Shown here: piece after piece, positions 56,117 through 64,000 of the stretch
How positions within the stretch are numbered: the stretch's first letter is position 1
Layout of the letters: the number at the start of each line of letters is the position of its first letter
Position numbers and translations under genes: made by a program
Notes under the pieces: model-generated
What the model saw: the letters and a program-made list of their open reading frames with translations, nothing else
Databases searched by the model: none
What the model was told of the DNA's origin: nothing
Assembly: GCF_964355755.1 (NCBI RefSeq)
Contig: NC_092672.1
Span: forward strand, 25,228,501 to 25,292,500
Direction: 5' to 3'
Length of the DNA: 64,000 nucleotides
DNA from: Antedon mediterranea
Lineage: Eukaryota; Echinodermata; Crinoidea; Comatulida; Antedonidae

Positions 56117-57241
56117 GTCTTTCCCAAATCTGTTGCCAAACTAAGAACAGCAGTATCGATTTCTTTTTTTCGTTTCTCTTTTTCCATCCGCTCAAGTTCA
56201 GAAATAAGGCAATGATTCTTGAAAACTTTGTTTTCAGATACTTTCAATTGTTGTTTCAACTGCACAACGTGTGCTTCTCTTTGTTCAGAGTACTTTTGCC
56301 AGCGAGTGTTCATAACAATTATCTCTTTTAATTGCCTACATAAATCTGTATTTTCACGACTTAAATTTCGAACCTGTTCTTGCAACGTTTTACATTCATC
56401 TTCGAACTTTGATTCTGAATGTAAAATTCTAGCGTGAGCAAAACACATATTTCTTTCCTGTACCCATACCTTCTCTCTTTGCGCATATGCTTTTAGTTCA
56501 TTTGTTATCTTCTTTTTCTCTTCAACAAACTGTTCAGTATTTGATTTTAATGTTCTTATTTCGGAGCTCAACGTGTCACGAACAGCGTCATCATTGTTAC
56601 GCTGTAAAAAATAATCTCGTAGCTGACATTTTAACTTACTAATTACTACATCTTTCTCGTCGTCTGAGGATCTCATTTTAGTTAAAACAACAATGAGTTC
56701 GTTCTCTTTCCGTTTCAACTGTACACACAGCTTACTAACTTCTTTCTCAAGAACAGAAATGGTTTCTTTTGCTTCGGCAACCTGAACATTAAAAAAAAAT
56801 AATAATAAATCACACACTCACACCACTATGATAATTTTAACGAATTCATGACAAATATTCTCACACTTAGTTTCGTCTTACCTCTTCGGAGCTAAACTTC
56901 TCGTCAAGCAATCTTTTATATCGTATAGCGTCATTCAACAAGCTTATTAAAATCGGTTTATCGTGACCAGGCTCGAATATTTCATGTTCTTTCAAATCAA
57001 CTGATGAGTCCAAGTTGTGTTTGTGTAAGCGCCATTGTAGATGTTCAATACATAATTTATAGTTTTTTACCGTCTTCTCTAAGTGGTTCAACGATTTATC
57101 ACGGTCTTTCAACAACTGTTCTAGAAGGTGTATACATTTTACACTTTTCTTCAACGAAGCGTTTTCGTCCTGTAACAAATCATCTGACTTAGGCATAACC
57201 TTCTCTGCGGTCGTTTTCACCAGATCATTGGATGAAATCAT
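56101..57241 (-). CDS. Coiled-coil protein, two exons (346 aa)
   Basis: Exon 1 is 56882-57241 (120 codons, phase 0 end) and exon 2 is 56101-56781. The 100-nt intron has donor GTAAGA and acceptor AATGTTCAG. The two exons separately look like short coiled-coil ORFs; together they give a nearly continuous heptad-rich helix from about residue 20 to 330, rich in Lys, Glu and Leu. No other domain is seen. A structural or scaffold role is likely from this, but the partner is unknown. Confidence 0.7.
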
Positions 57242-57373
57242 TCTGCACCTACACTCGTGTTTGACTTGCTTATGAATGAAGGAGAATACATTCAGTTGTT
57301 TCTATATTACAAGTTGTATGTCGAGTAAAAATTCATATCAAATCTACCGAAGAAAATACCGGCGCAAGAGAAA

Positions 57374-57736
57374 TTAAATTAATCTATAACGGTATATTTG
57401 ATCGATTAAATTGTTGCTATCTTTTATTTCCGACAATAGAACTTCGAACCAGGCGTTGACATTAGAGCAACTTTCCAGAAAATCAGCATTTTGATGACAC
57501 CATTCTATGAACAGTACCTCTTTATCGATAACAATGTTGTCAAAGAAACGTTCTATATTCTCTCTATCCGGAGCCATCAAACATAGATCATGTTCGATCT
57601 GAGAAGGATGCTCGTGAATACATCCGTTGCATCCGTTTCTAATCATCGTATTCAAAATATCAGAGAATTGTTTAAAATATATCGATTTCAGATTTTCCAC
57701 AACAGTGTTCATTTCTTTTGCGATCGAATCCTCCAT
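57374..57736 (-). CDS. Small protein with candidate zinc site (120 aa)
   Basis: After a helical start, residues 36-52 read CNGCIHEHPSQIEHDLC, a compact cluster of three Cys and three His that could bind zinc. The rest is acidic and helical with a Trp-rich centre. It is divergent from the IAP gene across 99 bp that include a CA microsatellite. No family is named with confidence. Confidence 0.6.
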   Translation of the reverse strand: MEDSIAKEMNTVVENLKSIYFKQFSDILNTMIRNGCNGCIHEHPSQIEHDLCLMAPDRENIERFFDNIVIDKEVLFIEWCHQNADFLESCSNVNAWFEVLLSEIKDSNNLIDQIYRYRLI

Positions 57737-57835
57737 CGTGTGTGGTGAATCTGAATTTACAAATTGCTATAATATATACTCTTCGGGCCACACACACACA
57801 CACACACACACACCCGCTCGCGCACACAGACAGAA
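57737..57835. promoter_or_regulatory. Divergent spacer with CA microsatellite
   Basis: ATAATATATAC (57769-57779) is a possible TATA element; (CA)n runs from about 57789 to 57814. It separates the 120-aa gene from the IAP gene. Confidence 0.4.
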
Positions 57836-59068
57836 ATGAATAAAATAGTGCATACAGGCGCGATGGAATGTTATGAAAGACGATTGGCCACGTATGAGTT
57901 TTGGATTGCGGGACACGTGATATCGCCTACATCGTTAGCAATGTCGGGCTTCTTTTATACGGGGCAAGACGACCGAGTAGAATGTTACCGTTGTCACGGT
58001 AAACTTTCGAGATGGAACGCCGGAGCAGATGCCGATACAGAGCACAAGAAACACTTCCCGTTGTGCAAACTGATGTCATGTGGTAACAGCAGTCCTTTAA
58101 TCGGCAGTAAAACACATTTGGTCGACTCAAACTCGCATATGGTCAGATTGTCGACTTTTAAAAACTGGCCATTTGGACACATCGTATCGGCGTGCACTTT
58201 AGCAAAGTCTGGATTTTATTACAGGTCATGCTGTGACGTAGTCGAATGCTTCTCTTGCAACGGTTTACTTGAGCGATGGAAAAGAGGAGTGAATGTCGAC
58301 GAAGAGCATAGAAAACATTTTCCGTTGTGTAAGTTCATGTTATCCACCGCGGCCACCGTGGCGACCCCCACCACCACCACCACCAATAGGCAACGGGCAA
58401 TGCATCCACAATACGCTCTTTTGAATGTTCGAAAAATGACGTTTACTACAGTATGGGCTACCGATCATACGCCGAACGGAATAGCCGAGGCCGGATTCTT
58501 TGCAATCAATCGGGACCAGGCAATGTGTTTCCATTGCGGCGGTGGACTGAAAGACTGGCAATTAGACGATAATCCTTGGATCGAGCATGCAAAGTGGTTT
58601 CCGTTCTGCAATTGGTTGAGAATCGAAAAAGGTTTTCCTTTCATCGAGACGGCTCTTATTTCGTCAAAAAGTCCGTTTGATATTGCAATGCGCTCTGAAA
58701 TCGTTGTGAAAGTTTTAGAAATGGGTTTTGACATGCAACATGTATCGACTACTGTAAACGATCACGTGAAGAGAACCGGTGGAAACTTTACGTCTAGCCT
58801 TGAGCTTCTGAACGCTGTCACGATTCCAGTGAACGATAAACCAACAGTGGTAGAAGAGGAAAAAGTGGAGGAAGAAGAAGATTTGCAATCTGTTGTGCGC
58901 GATTTACGCGAAAAAAAAACATGTAAGATATGCATGGACGCTGACGTTTGTGTTCTTTTCATTCCATGTTCGCATTTGGTCGCCTGCTGGTCGTGTTCAA
59001 ACAGTTTGCTGTTGTGTCCGATTTGTCGAGGTAAAATAGATAAACGTCAGAAAGCCATTCTCTCTTAA
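57836..59068 (+). CDS. Inhibitor of apoptosis protein: three BIR domains, UBA-like region, RING (410 aa)
   Basis: BIR1 (residues about 16-80) has C50, C53, H70, C77; BIR2 (104-168) has C138, C141, H158, C165; BIR3 (196-261) has C231, C234, H251, C258. A UBA-like segment (EIVVKVLEMGF ... LELLNAV) follows at about 280-326. The C-terminal RING (from about 363) is CKICMDADVCVLFIPCSHLVACWSC...CPIC, a C3HC4 type. This is the full layout of cellular XIAP/cIAP-type proteins; baculovirus IAPs usually have two BIRs. The role would be blocking caspases and acting as ubiquitin ligase. Capture of a host gene is inference. Kinase 2 begins 26 bp downstream. Confidence 0.9.
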   Translation: MNKIVHTGAMECYERRLATYEFWIAGHVISPTSLAMSGFFYTGQDDRVECYRCHGKLSRWNAGADADTEHKKHFPLCKLMSCGNSSPLIGSKTHLVDSNSHMVRLSTFKNWPFGHIVSACTLAKSGFYYRSCCDVVECFSCNGLLERWKRGVNVDEEHRKHFPLCKFMLSTAATVATPTTTTTNRQRAMHPQYALLNVRKMTFTTVWATDHTPNGIAEAGFFAINRDQAMCFHCGGGLKDWQLDDNPWIEHAKWFPFCNWLRIEKGFPFIETALISSKSPFDIAMRSEIVVKVLEMGFDMQHVSTTVNDHVKRTGGNFTSSLELLNAVTIPVNDKPTVVEEEKVEEEEDLQSVVRDLREKKTCKICMDADVCVLFIPCSHLVACWSCSNSLLLCPICRGKIDKRQKAILS

Positions 59069-59094
59069 TCATTCGATTGACGCACACGACGGCA

Positions 59095-60759
59095 ATGCAC
59101 GGTCAAAAGAAGATTTTATCGTTTGGCAAATTGGATAATACAATCGATCCGTTGGTGACTGTGAACAGCCGAGGTTCTTTTGGCGTTGTCCATTCGATAG
59201 AGTCTGGTTTAGTTGAAAAATTACATTGTGGCAATCAGAATAGCAGCGATGCACGAGTACGTTTAACATTCAACAAGGAAACTTTCATTTTAGCTTACGC
59301 AAACTACTTTGACAGATTGAAACGGTACACGCCGCAGATATGTCAGGCAGTCGTCGATTCAGGAGTGACTCAATGTTTGCGCATGACAAACGAAGGTTTT
59401 GACTTGTTTACAATACGGATGACAATGCAAATGTTGCCGTGCGTGCTTACACTTTATCGACATGTTGGCGAGGGGCTTGCTTTTCTGGACAAGATAGGAG
59501 TCGCACATAACGACATAACCATCAGGAATGTGACGTACAACAGACGGCAGGGCCGATTCAAGTTTATTGATTTTGGTTCGGCCGAAGTACATCGTCGAAA
59601 AATGATCGAATTTGAATCGAGCAAAAAGGTCGGCTTATTTGGAGGTGTTGGATGCGTTCACGGAGAATCGATAGCCTCCGCGTACATACCATCGGACATG
59701 CCGATCTACACAATGGACGTTGACACTGGATTCGGAGGAGTGCGCAGCGTAGAAAGACTAGTGTCCATAGGGTATCGAGATATCAGTCACGTGATGACAG
59801 ACAGAGTGGTGAAACTGCTGAATAGTGAATCGGACGTGTTTTCTGCCGCAATGACCGTGGTGACGGCCACAATGTACAACGAATGCCAACAATTTGATGA
59901 GGTGCAATACACAGACATGAAAAGACTTGGAGACACTGGGCAAAAGTCGAAGATATTACACACTCTTGTCGGCCTCTGCAGACAATTTGTGAAGATAAGA
60001 GGTGGTATGACAAAATTCGAAACGGCTTACTGGTACACGTACGTAAACTCTGACATGAACATATGTAAGGCTCTGGAATGCCAGCCGTCCGATGAACTGC
60101 CTATACTGGATCGATATCGAAGTGTTCTCGGTGAACGTTTTATCGATCGGCTTGTTGACAATTTAAATCCAATACCGGAGAACAGAAAGTCGTTTCTAGT
60201 GTTGAAGAACGACGTTCAATCACAGCGCACCAACATCGAATCTATGGACATGTTATCGGTGAAGATGGTTGCGCAGAATGTCGTTCATTTGTTTTACAGA
60301 GACTTTCAAACGCTAGTTGGAGATGTGGTGTTTCAAGAAAGTGGCGCAAACATAACAGTTGATCATATGAACCTGTTGATTGACAACGCAGACGGCACGT
60401 TAGCGGTCGTGTTTGTTCGATCAGCATTGAATCTGTATCGAAAACCTTCGTCATCGTCGTCGTCGTCATCGTCGTCGTCGGTAGAGTTTAGAGTTTACAA
60501 CGACAGAGAACGTCGATTCTTGGTGTCATTGTTTCCAACGCATCGACAAACGACAGACGGTCATTTAGTTGTCGAGATTGAAAAGGATTCGTCAATCATT
60601 CTTCCTCTTGGAGTGAAGCAGCAAACGGTCACCGATAGGGTTTTCAAAGAGATGTTAGGAAACAAAATAAAATCGATACACACGCCTATACGAGAAAACT
60701 CATGGTGCACGTCCAAGTCGAATCTACGTGTAAAACAGCTGCCATCAATTTCTTCCTAG
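59095..60759 (+). CDS. Serine/threonine protein kinase 2, viral type (554 aa)
   Basis: The ATG at 59095 follows the IAP stop by 26 bp. Kinase motifs: glycine loop SRGSFGVV (25-32), a VEK lysine at 42, HNDITIRN (138-145; Asp140, Asn145) and DFG at 159-161. All catalytic residues are kept. The C-terminal half shares blocks with kinase 1 and has a serine run near 452-463 encoded by TCG/TCA repeats. Its end overlaps the next ORF by 58 bp. Substrates are unknown. Confidence 0.85.
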   Translation: MHGQKKILSFGKLDNTIDPLVTVNSRGSFGVVHSIESGLVEKLHCGNQNSSDARVRLTFNKETFILAYANYFDRLKRYTPQICQAVVDSGVTQCLRMTNEGFDLFTIRMTMQMLPCVLTLYRHVGEGLAFLDKIGVAHNDITIRNVTYNRRQGRFKFIDFGSAEVHRRKMIEFESSKKVGLFGGVGCVHGESIASAYIPSDMPIYTMDVDTGFGGVRSVERLVSIGYRDISHVMTDRVVKLLNSESDVFSAAMTVVTATMYNECQQFDEVQYTDMKRLGDTGQKSKILHTLVGLCRQFVKIRGGMTKFETAYWYTYVNSDMNICKALECQPSDELPILDRYRSVLGERFIDRLVDNLNPIPENRKSFLVLKNDVQSQRTNIESMDMLSVKMVAQNVVHLFYRDFQTLVGDVVFQESGANITVDHMNLLIDNADGTLAVVFVRSALNLYRKPSSSSSSSSSSSVEFRVYNDRERRFLVSLFPTHRQTTDGHLVVEIEKDSSIILPLGVKQQTVTDRVFKEMLGNKIKSIHTPIRENSWCTSKSNLRVKQLPSISS

Positions 60760-61481
60760 TGAACGTGGTGTCGTCGCAGAACATTGCTCATCGATACGCG
60801 TACGACAAACGTGAAAAGACACATTCCATACACATGCGAGGAACCAAATTACAAGACGACATGGTAGAATTTCAATCGCCGTTATGTCGAGGATCCACCG
60901 CCTTGTCGTTTGCATCCACCGGCTCGACAAACATTACGACGAGAGGAAATTTCAACGTACGAACAAAAACGTCATTGAATTATCAATTTCATCAGACACT
61001 GTTATGGGGAAAGTTCAAGAGCGTTCCGATGCACACGTCTACAAATAACCTGAATCACGCGGGAAGAATTTATGGAATTCGAGACAATCCATCGGTTGTT
61101 GTGGAACGCCTCAAGTTGAACGAATCTCAGTCGGTGGACAGTAACGATCGTTTCCCATCCATCAAGTTTACAATCTCAAACGATCGCAAGGACGGAGGAG
61201 ACGGACGCAATCGAAAGTTTCAACTGTTTTCACCGTCACTCCGTTGCAACACGCAATTTCAAACGGTCGATTCACTCAAACGTACCGGCCGCATATTTCT
61301 CGATACAATTCTAAGACACATCAACGATTTCGATTCAGTTGACTGTCGACTGTCTATGGAACATGAACTGCAGTACGGTAAACCGTTGACTGATCAGAAA
61401 CTGTTGCAAATCAATGTAGCATTCCATTACATGTGCCGTAAACGATCTGGCAGCAAACGAAAACGCTATCAATTGAAATGA
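60702..61481 (+). CDS. Uncharacterised basic protein (259 aa)
   Basis: The ATG at 60702 lies within the end of kinase 2, giving a 58-bp overlap in another frame. The protein is basic, rich in Arg, Asn and Ser, with no membrane segment and a C-terminal KRSGSKRKRYQLK cluster that looks like a nuclear signal or nucleic-acid-binding tail. No family recognised. A GGT microsatellite (about 61502-61536) follows its stop. Confidence 0.65.
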   Translation: MVHVQVESTCKTAAINFFLVNVVSSQNIAHRYAYDKREKTHSIHMRGTKLQDDMVEFQSPLCRGSTALSFASTGSTNITTRGNFNVRTKTSLNYQFHQTLLWGKFKSVPMHTSTNNLNHAGRIYGIRDNPSVVVERLKLNESQSVDSNDRFPSIKFTISNDRKDGGDGRNRKFQLFSPSLRCNTQFQTVDSLKRTGRIFLDTILRHINDFDSVDCRLSMEHELQYGKPLTDQKLLQINVAFHYMCRKRSGSKRKRYQLK

Positions 61482-61678
61482 CTCAAGCCGTTGTTGTTGT
61501 TGTTGGTGGTGGTGGTGGTGGTGGTGGTGGTGGTGGAAAATGTGTCATGAACGACGTATTCATTATACAACTCGGATCATCGCTACTCTACAAGAGAAGA
61601 ATGCAAAAACAAAATAAAAACAAAAAAATCATATGATGATATTTATGATGAAGTAGAAAAAAAAAATTAGGAAAAAAA

Positions 61679-61861
61679 ATGAACTTGGAAGCATGTATTC
61701 AGATGCCAGTGCATGACCTGTATCGTGTATTGGAACAACTTCACCAAAAAACTGACGTAAACAAACAATTAGTTTGTAGAGTAGAAGAGATTTTAGCAGA
61801 ATACAAACACGAAAAACATTTACTTTCAACATTTACGAAAATGTGTATAAGAAATAAATAA
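61679..61861 (+). CDS. Small helical protein (60 aa)
   Basis: From the ATG after an A-rich leader, the sequence is short, amphipathic and helical (LYRVLEQLHQKTDVNKQLVCRVEEILAEYK). It lies between two same-strand genes. Size makes it uncertain, but composition and lack of low complexity support it. Confidence 0.5.
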   Translation: MNLEACIQMPVHDLYRVLEQLHQKTDVNKQLVCRVEEILAEYKHEKHLLSTFTKMCIRNK

Positions 61862-61913
61862 TAAATGTTTATGTAATACAGTGTTTTTTTGTTTGTTTGT
61901 TGTTGTGTGTATT

Positions 61914-63050
61914 ATGGAATTGTTAAAGACAGTGTGTGTGTTGAGACTCGGACTTCCATCACCTGCCGTGCACGTTTCTTGGTCGAAACTTTTGACTGTA
62001 GACGATGATGACAAAAAAACTGAACGTTTATGGATGGCTAGATTAGACGATTTTACACAATTTATGGATCTATTTCGTACGCTAGACTCGATGCACGATT
62101 GGCGAATGTTCGTTGGATCGTACACTATAGACACTGTTGCAACGTTTCAATGGTACTTTGATGGTAAACGTTACGGTTCGGACAATCCTTACTTTGAGCT
62201 TCTCATGAGAATATTCCGACACTTGTGTTTATCGTACAATCAGGGCTCGCAAGCGTCTGATTGTGCGCGCATTCTGGAGACGTGTCTCGATCAATTGTAC
62301 GTAGGAGGTGATATACAAACGGGTAATCGGCCGAAATTTCTTAAAGCTCGAGTCAACGAACCGATTCGATGGTTAAACGCTGACTTTCTTACAGCCGTTT
62401 TCTCGTTGCAAACGATGAACGACATGTTTGTAGATCTTGCCAATCGATCTCGAGACTTGGTTTTTCTTGGTCAAGAGAATGAGGAGGAGGAGGAGGAGGA
62501 GGATGACGGTAACGGGACTGTATTAGATTTCGAATTGGCCGACACTGACGTTCGAGCGTTCATTTCAGACGTGTCGTTGAATAGGCGCAATCCGTTACGA
62601 AATTGGTATCAGTATCGTCAGTACATCGATACAGTATTCTCGCAGTTTGTATGTCCGTTACGATTACTCACAGAAGTGAATGATCGCAGCACGGCGTTCA
62701 CGTCAAGTGCCGACATATTTCAACCGAGTGTATGGAAACGATTAGGTGCCATTGGAATCACGTTGCCTCCGTGCGTAACCGAATCAACCGTGTTACACGA
62801 ACCGGACAGAGCAAGCACCGAGAGTGTGTTTTCTCTATTTTTGGGCCGGCACAACGAATGTGATGATAATGATGATTTGTGTATTGACGAGAACAAAATC
62901 AAACGAGACAGACTTAGACGTTGTCTGCGTACCGGCGATGAAGTCGTGAACCCACCATCGTTTATTGGCCGACGTAGACTGTTGGACAATGTTACACTCG
63001 GTGTAGAAGACATGGACGCAAGTTACTCGTGTAATTGCAATGTATTGTGA
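61914..63050 (+). CDS. Uncharacterised protein with possible prenylation terminus (378 aa)
   Basis: The ATG at 61914 is preferred over an upstream GTG opening. The protein is soluble in composition, with an acidic run of Glu at about residues 189-195 (GAG repeats) and a DDNDD patch near 320. The last four residues, CNVL, match a CaaX-type prenylation signal with a terminal Leu, which could place the protein on membranes; this is weak on its own. AATAAA overlaps the region just after the stop (63052). No family recognised. Confidence 0.7.
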   Translation: MELLKTVCVLRLGLPSPAVHVSWSKLLTVDDDDKKTERLWMARLDDFTQFMDLFRTLDSMHDWRMFVGSYTIDTVATFQWYFDGKRYGSDNPYFELLMRIFRHLCLSYNQGSQASDCARILETCLDQLYVGGDIQTGNRPKFLKARVNEPIRWLNADFLTAVFSLQTMNDMFVDLANRSRDLVFLGQENEEEEEEEDDGNGTVLDFELADTDVRAFISDVSLNRRNPLRNWYQYRQYIDTVFSQFVCPLRLLTEVNDRSTAFTSSADIFQPSVWKRLGAIGITLPPCVTESTVLHEPDRASTESVFSLFLGRHNECDDNDDLCIDENKIKRDRLRRCLRTGDEVVNPPSFIGRRRLLDNVTLGVEDMDASYSCNCNVL

Positions 63051-63120
63051 GAATAAAAAACCACAAAGAAAAAAAACAAACAAGTTGTTTATTTATTATT
63101 GAATTTTATTTATTTTTTTT
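63051..63120. terminator. Shared convergent 3' region
   Basis: AATAAA at about 63053 serves the plus gene, and TTTATTATTGAATTTTATTTATT (minus: AATAAA-type signals) serves the convergent minus gene, all within 70 bp. Confidence 0.5.
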
Positions 63121-64000
63121 TCAAGCGCAGAAAGCATGTGCCCGTTTACAAAGGGCATCGTGACAGCGTACAATAAACAGTATTCTTTTATCTTCTTCTT
63201 GCACGCTGCTAAAAACGTGCTCGTTCTTTCTAACCTGACGTTCTTCTTGGCTCGTTGTGCATACAACTTTAGCGCAACAGTCCACATTTGTTGTCTGCTG
63301 CTGCTGCTCATATGTTTTCGCGCGAGAGAGATGCAATGGAACGTTTGCAATCATAGCGTACATCTTATCCATTCGTTCTTGTATACTTATGATATTGTTG
63401 TTGTAAGAAGAAGAAACGAGAACGCCCAGCACGGAATCTGTATCAATGCGACAACGTTTTCTTAGACCTCTTAGTAGATCGGTTGCGCCCACTGTCGAAT
63501 TGCAACAGGCAGCAGCCAACGGATGATACGCCACTCCGTTATGTCGGATGTAGTAGGGCACTTGTCGATACAGTCCAAAGGCGATGCACATTTGCTTGTA
63601 CGCGGCAGAGCTAGTCTCTTTCTTGGACACTCTACGCATCATTAGCTCGTCTACTTGCTGCGAGTCTTTCAGTTTACAGACAAGTGTTTGCATGATGTCG
63701 ATGCACGTATCTATGGCCGCGTTGCAATCGCGTTCCTTCAGAGCAGTTTCAACAAAGTTTTTATCCAGTTCTGTAAGTAATGGTTCAACGTCACATTTTA
63801 AGGTGAACATGCCAGTGGTGCTGATGTTCCCGTCGGCGTGCAAACACGCGTACCTTTTCTTCTTGTTGGTCAATAACAATCGACAGAGTGTCTCTCTGTG
63901 TACAAATTTCTGCCAGCTATCACCGCCGCCGCCGCCGCCGCCGCCTATAACCTGCGCAAATCTTTCTTCCAAACGTTTTCTGCTGCTGCCACAATCATCA
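63121..64000 (-). CDS. Uncharacterised protein, N-terminus outside window
   Basis: The frame is open from the stop at 63121 to the window edge with no ATG near the right end, so the gene continues beyond 64000; at least 292 codons are visible. A glycine run from GGC repeats lies at about 63927-63951, within the visible N-terminal part. The rest is Cys-containing and helical, with a glutamine run near the C-terminus. No motif is recognised. Confidence 0.65.
   Translation of the reverse strand, partial: DDCGSSRKRLEERFAQVIGGGGGGGGDSWQKFVHRETLCRLLLTNKKKRYACLHADGNISTTGMFTLKCDVEPLLTELDKNFVETALKERDCNAAIDTCIDIMQTLVCKLKDSQQVDELMMRRVSKKETSSAAYKQMCIAFGLYRQVPYYIRHNGVAYHPLAAACCNSTVGATDLLRGLRKRCRIDTDSVLGVLVSSSYNNNIISIQERMDKMYAMIANVPLHLSRAKTYEQQQQTTNVDCCAKVVCTTSQEERQVRKNEHVFSSVQEEDKRILFIVRCHDALCKRAHAFCA

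Noticed and set aside
1-64000. tRNA or rRNA genes
   Set aside because: I saw no cloverleaf or conserved rRNA segments on reading, though short or diverged RNA genes could be missed without a model search.

Overview
This window looks like part of a large nuclear DNA virus genome of the nimavirus (white spot syndrome virus-like) type, sitting in or derived from a crustacean, probably decapod, genome. This is inference from gene content: two related Ser/Thr kinases with an HND catalytic motif, a large P-loop ATPase/helicase-like protein, an inhibitor of apoptosis with three BIR domains plus RING, a cluster of predicted membrane proteins, and homologous-region-like repeats. Decayed LINE retrotransposon pieces at 29.3-30.2 kb and 34.5-35.6 kb, a fold-back element and many microsatellites suggest an integrated (endogenous) copy rather than a packaged genome. 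No database search was possible, so no gene is tied to a named viral orthologue.

Layout. 1-21.3 kb is a tandem array of near-identical 4.9-6.9 kb units. Each full unit carries a two-exon CD225/IFITM-like gene on the minus strand, divergent from a gene for a putative acidic, coiled-coil nuclear activator on the plus strand, followed by 3-5 kb of non-coding short repeats. Only the last activator copy (18467-20041, 524 aa) is intact; the others share a palindrome-forming insertion, a stop, a 458-bp deletion and a 10-bp duplication. 21.3-23 kb holds decayed and inverted pieces of the same repeat. 23-31.1 kb is a gene cluster: an EGF-like membrane protein, several multi-span or single-span membrane proteins, an F-box-like/Cys-rich protein and two unknowns. 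31.1-36.2 kb is host-like sequence containing a six-exon gene whose first intron holds a LINE fragment. 36.2-40.6 kb is the two-exon helicase-like gene. 41.2-47.85 kb is an array of seven ~0.9-1.07 kb units, each with a TATA-like box, an arthropod initiator 29 nt downstream and, in six of them, an ATG mini-exon followed by a GTGAGT donor. The array ends at an AlkB-like gene that has lost its iron-binding residues. 50-54.1 kb has an 826-aa unknown divergent from kinase 1. 54.1-55.8 kb is another repeat region. 55.8-64 kb is compact: a spliced coiled-coil gene, small ORFs, the IAP, kinase 2 and unknowns, ending in a gene cut by the window edge.

How it may work together (inference): a repeat-amplified transcription activator and CD225 protein, anti-apoptotic and kinase functions for host control, a replication ATPase and a set of envelope candidates. 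Canonical GT-AG introns in at least four genes imply nuclear transcription and splicing.
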